A stretch of DNA of 5,504 nt, taken from assembly GCA_003565035.1 (NCBI GenBank), contig PXDP01000487.1, positions 1 to 5,504 of the forward strand, read 5' to 3'. Below, piece by piece: positions 5,425 through 5,504 of this stretch. The notes under the pieces were generated by a model, which worked only from the letters and a program-made list of their open reading frames with translations, had not been told where the DNA came from and did no database searches. This stretch comes from PVC group bacterium. GTDB taxonomy: Bacteria > Verrucomicrobiota > Kiritimatiellia > SS1-B-03-39 > UBA6053. The position numbers and the translations under genes are program-made. The stretch's first letter is position 1; every line of letters starts with the position of its first letter.

Positions 5425-5504
5425 ATGAACGCACCGACCTACCACATCCTCCTCTGCAGCAGCTACCGGACCGCCGGAGAGCAGCAGGGCACCTGCTTCA
5501 AAAA
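5425..5504 (+). CDS. [2Fe-2S] ferredoxin of the nif-linked, thioredoxin-fold type (5' part only)
   Basis: Only the first 26 codons are in the window; the gene runs off the right edge. The segment YHILLCSSYRTAGEQQGTCF closely follows the start of the Clostridium pasteurianum [2Fe-2S] ferredoxin, with C11 and C24 at the same residue numbers as two of that protein's four cluster ligands. The other two (near 56 and 60) would lie outside. The position of the clostridial non-ligand C14 is Tyr here. Proteins of this family occur next to nifB in anaerobic diazotrophs and are thought to interact with, or give electrons to, the MoFe protein. The ribosome-binding site AAGGAA (5415-5420) is four bases before the ATG. 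It probably belongs to the nifENB operon unless the repeat spacer ends the transcript. Confidence 0.82.
   Translation, partial: MNAPTYHILLCSSYRTAGEQQGTCFK

Overview
The window carries the FeMo-cofactor assembly end of a nitrogen-fixation (nif) cluster, preceded by about 1.2 kb of repeat-rich, gene-poor DNA with a toxin-antitoxin relic. It suggests an anaerobic, GC-rich bacterium with an anaerobe-type nif layout. Separate nifE, nifN and nifB (the last with a C-terminal NifX-like domain) are followed by a [2Fe-2S] ferredoxin of the Clostridium pasteurianum 2FeFd type. This order is known from green sulfur bacteria and other anaerobic diazotrophs. The purine-rich intergenic repeats make me think of marine PVC anaerobes such as Kiritimatiellota (Pontiella-like), but that is a recollection and a weak inference. 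The nif genes alone do not fix the phylum.

Layout. 1-92: end of a CAGAATRAT repeat block. 93-424, minus strand: an intact Phd/YefM-type antitoxin followed by a VapC/PIN toxin that has lost nearly all of its middle by an in-frame deletion. 482-905: a second, larger block of the same repeats, built of 15-bp-spaced doublets of two alternating kinds. 906-1208: no intact gene. It holds a possible scrap of an AbrB-type antitoxin (minus strand), G-runs with a small hairpin, and a good sigma-54 (-24/-12) promoter match just before nifE. 1209-5240, plus strand: nifE, nifN (start overlaps the nifE stop) and nifB (13 bp gap), clearly one operon. 5241-5424: an intergenic spacer with an unrelated purine/pyrimidine repeat family that includes a perfect 21-bp inverted repeat. 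5425 to the end: the first 26 codons of the ferredoxin.

How the genes work together (established for the families). NifB, a radical-SAM enzyme, fuses two [4Fe-4S] clusters and inserts carbide to make NifB-co. The NifE2N2 scaffold receives it and, with NifH, molybdenum and homocitrate, matures it to FeMo-co for NifDK. The ferredoxin probably supplies electrons to, or docks with, nitrogenase. All residues expected to hold the NifEN clusters and the NifB radical-SAM cluster are present, so the system looks functional. nifH, nifD and nifK are not in the window. I did not find a wholly new system. The most unusual items are the two-type 15-bp doublet array, the internally deleted toxin beside an intact antitoxin, and the tight geometry of the sigma-54 site and the nifE start.
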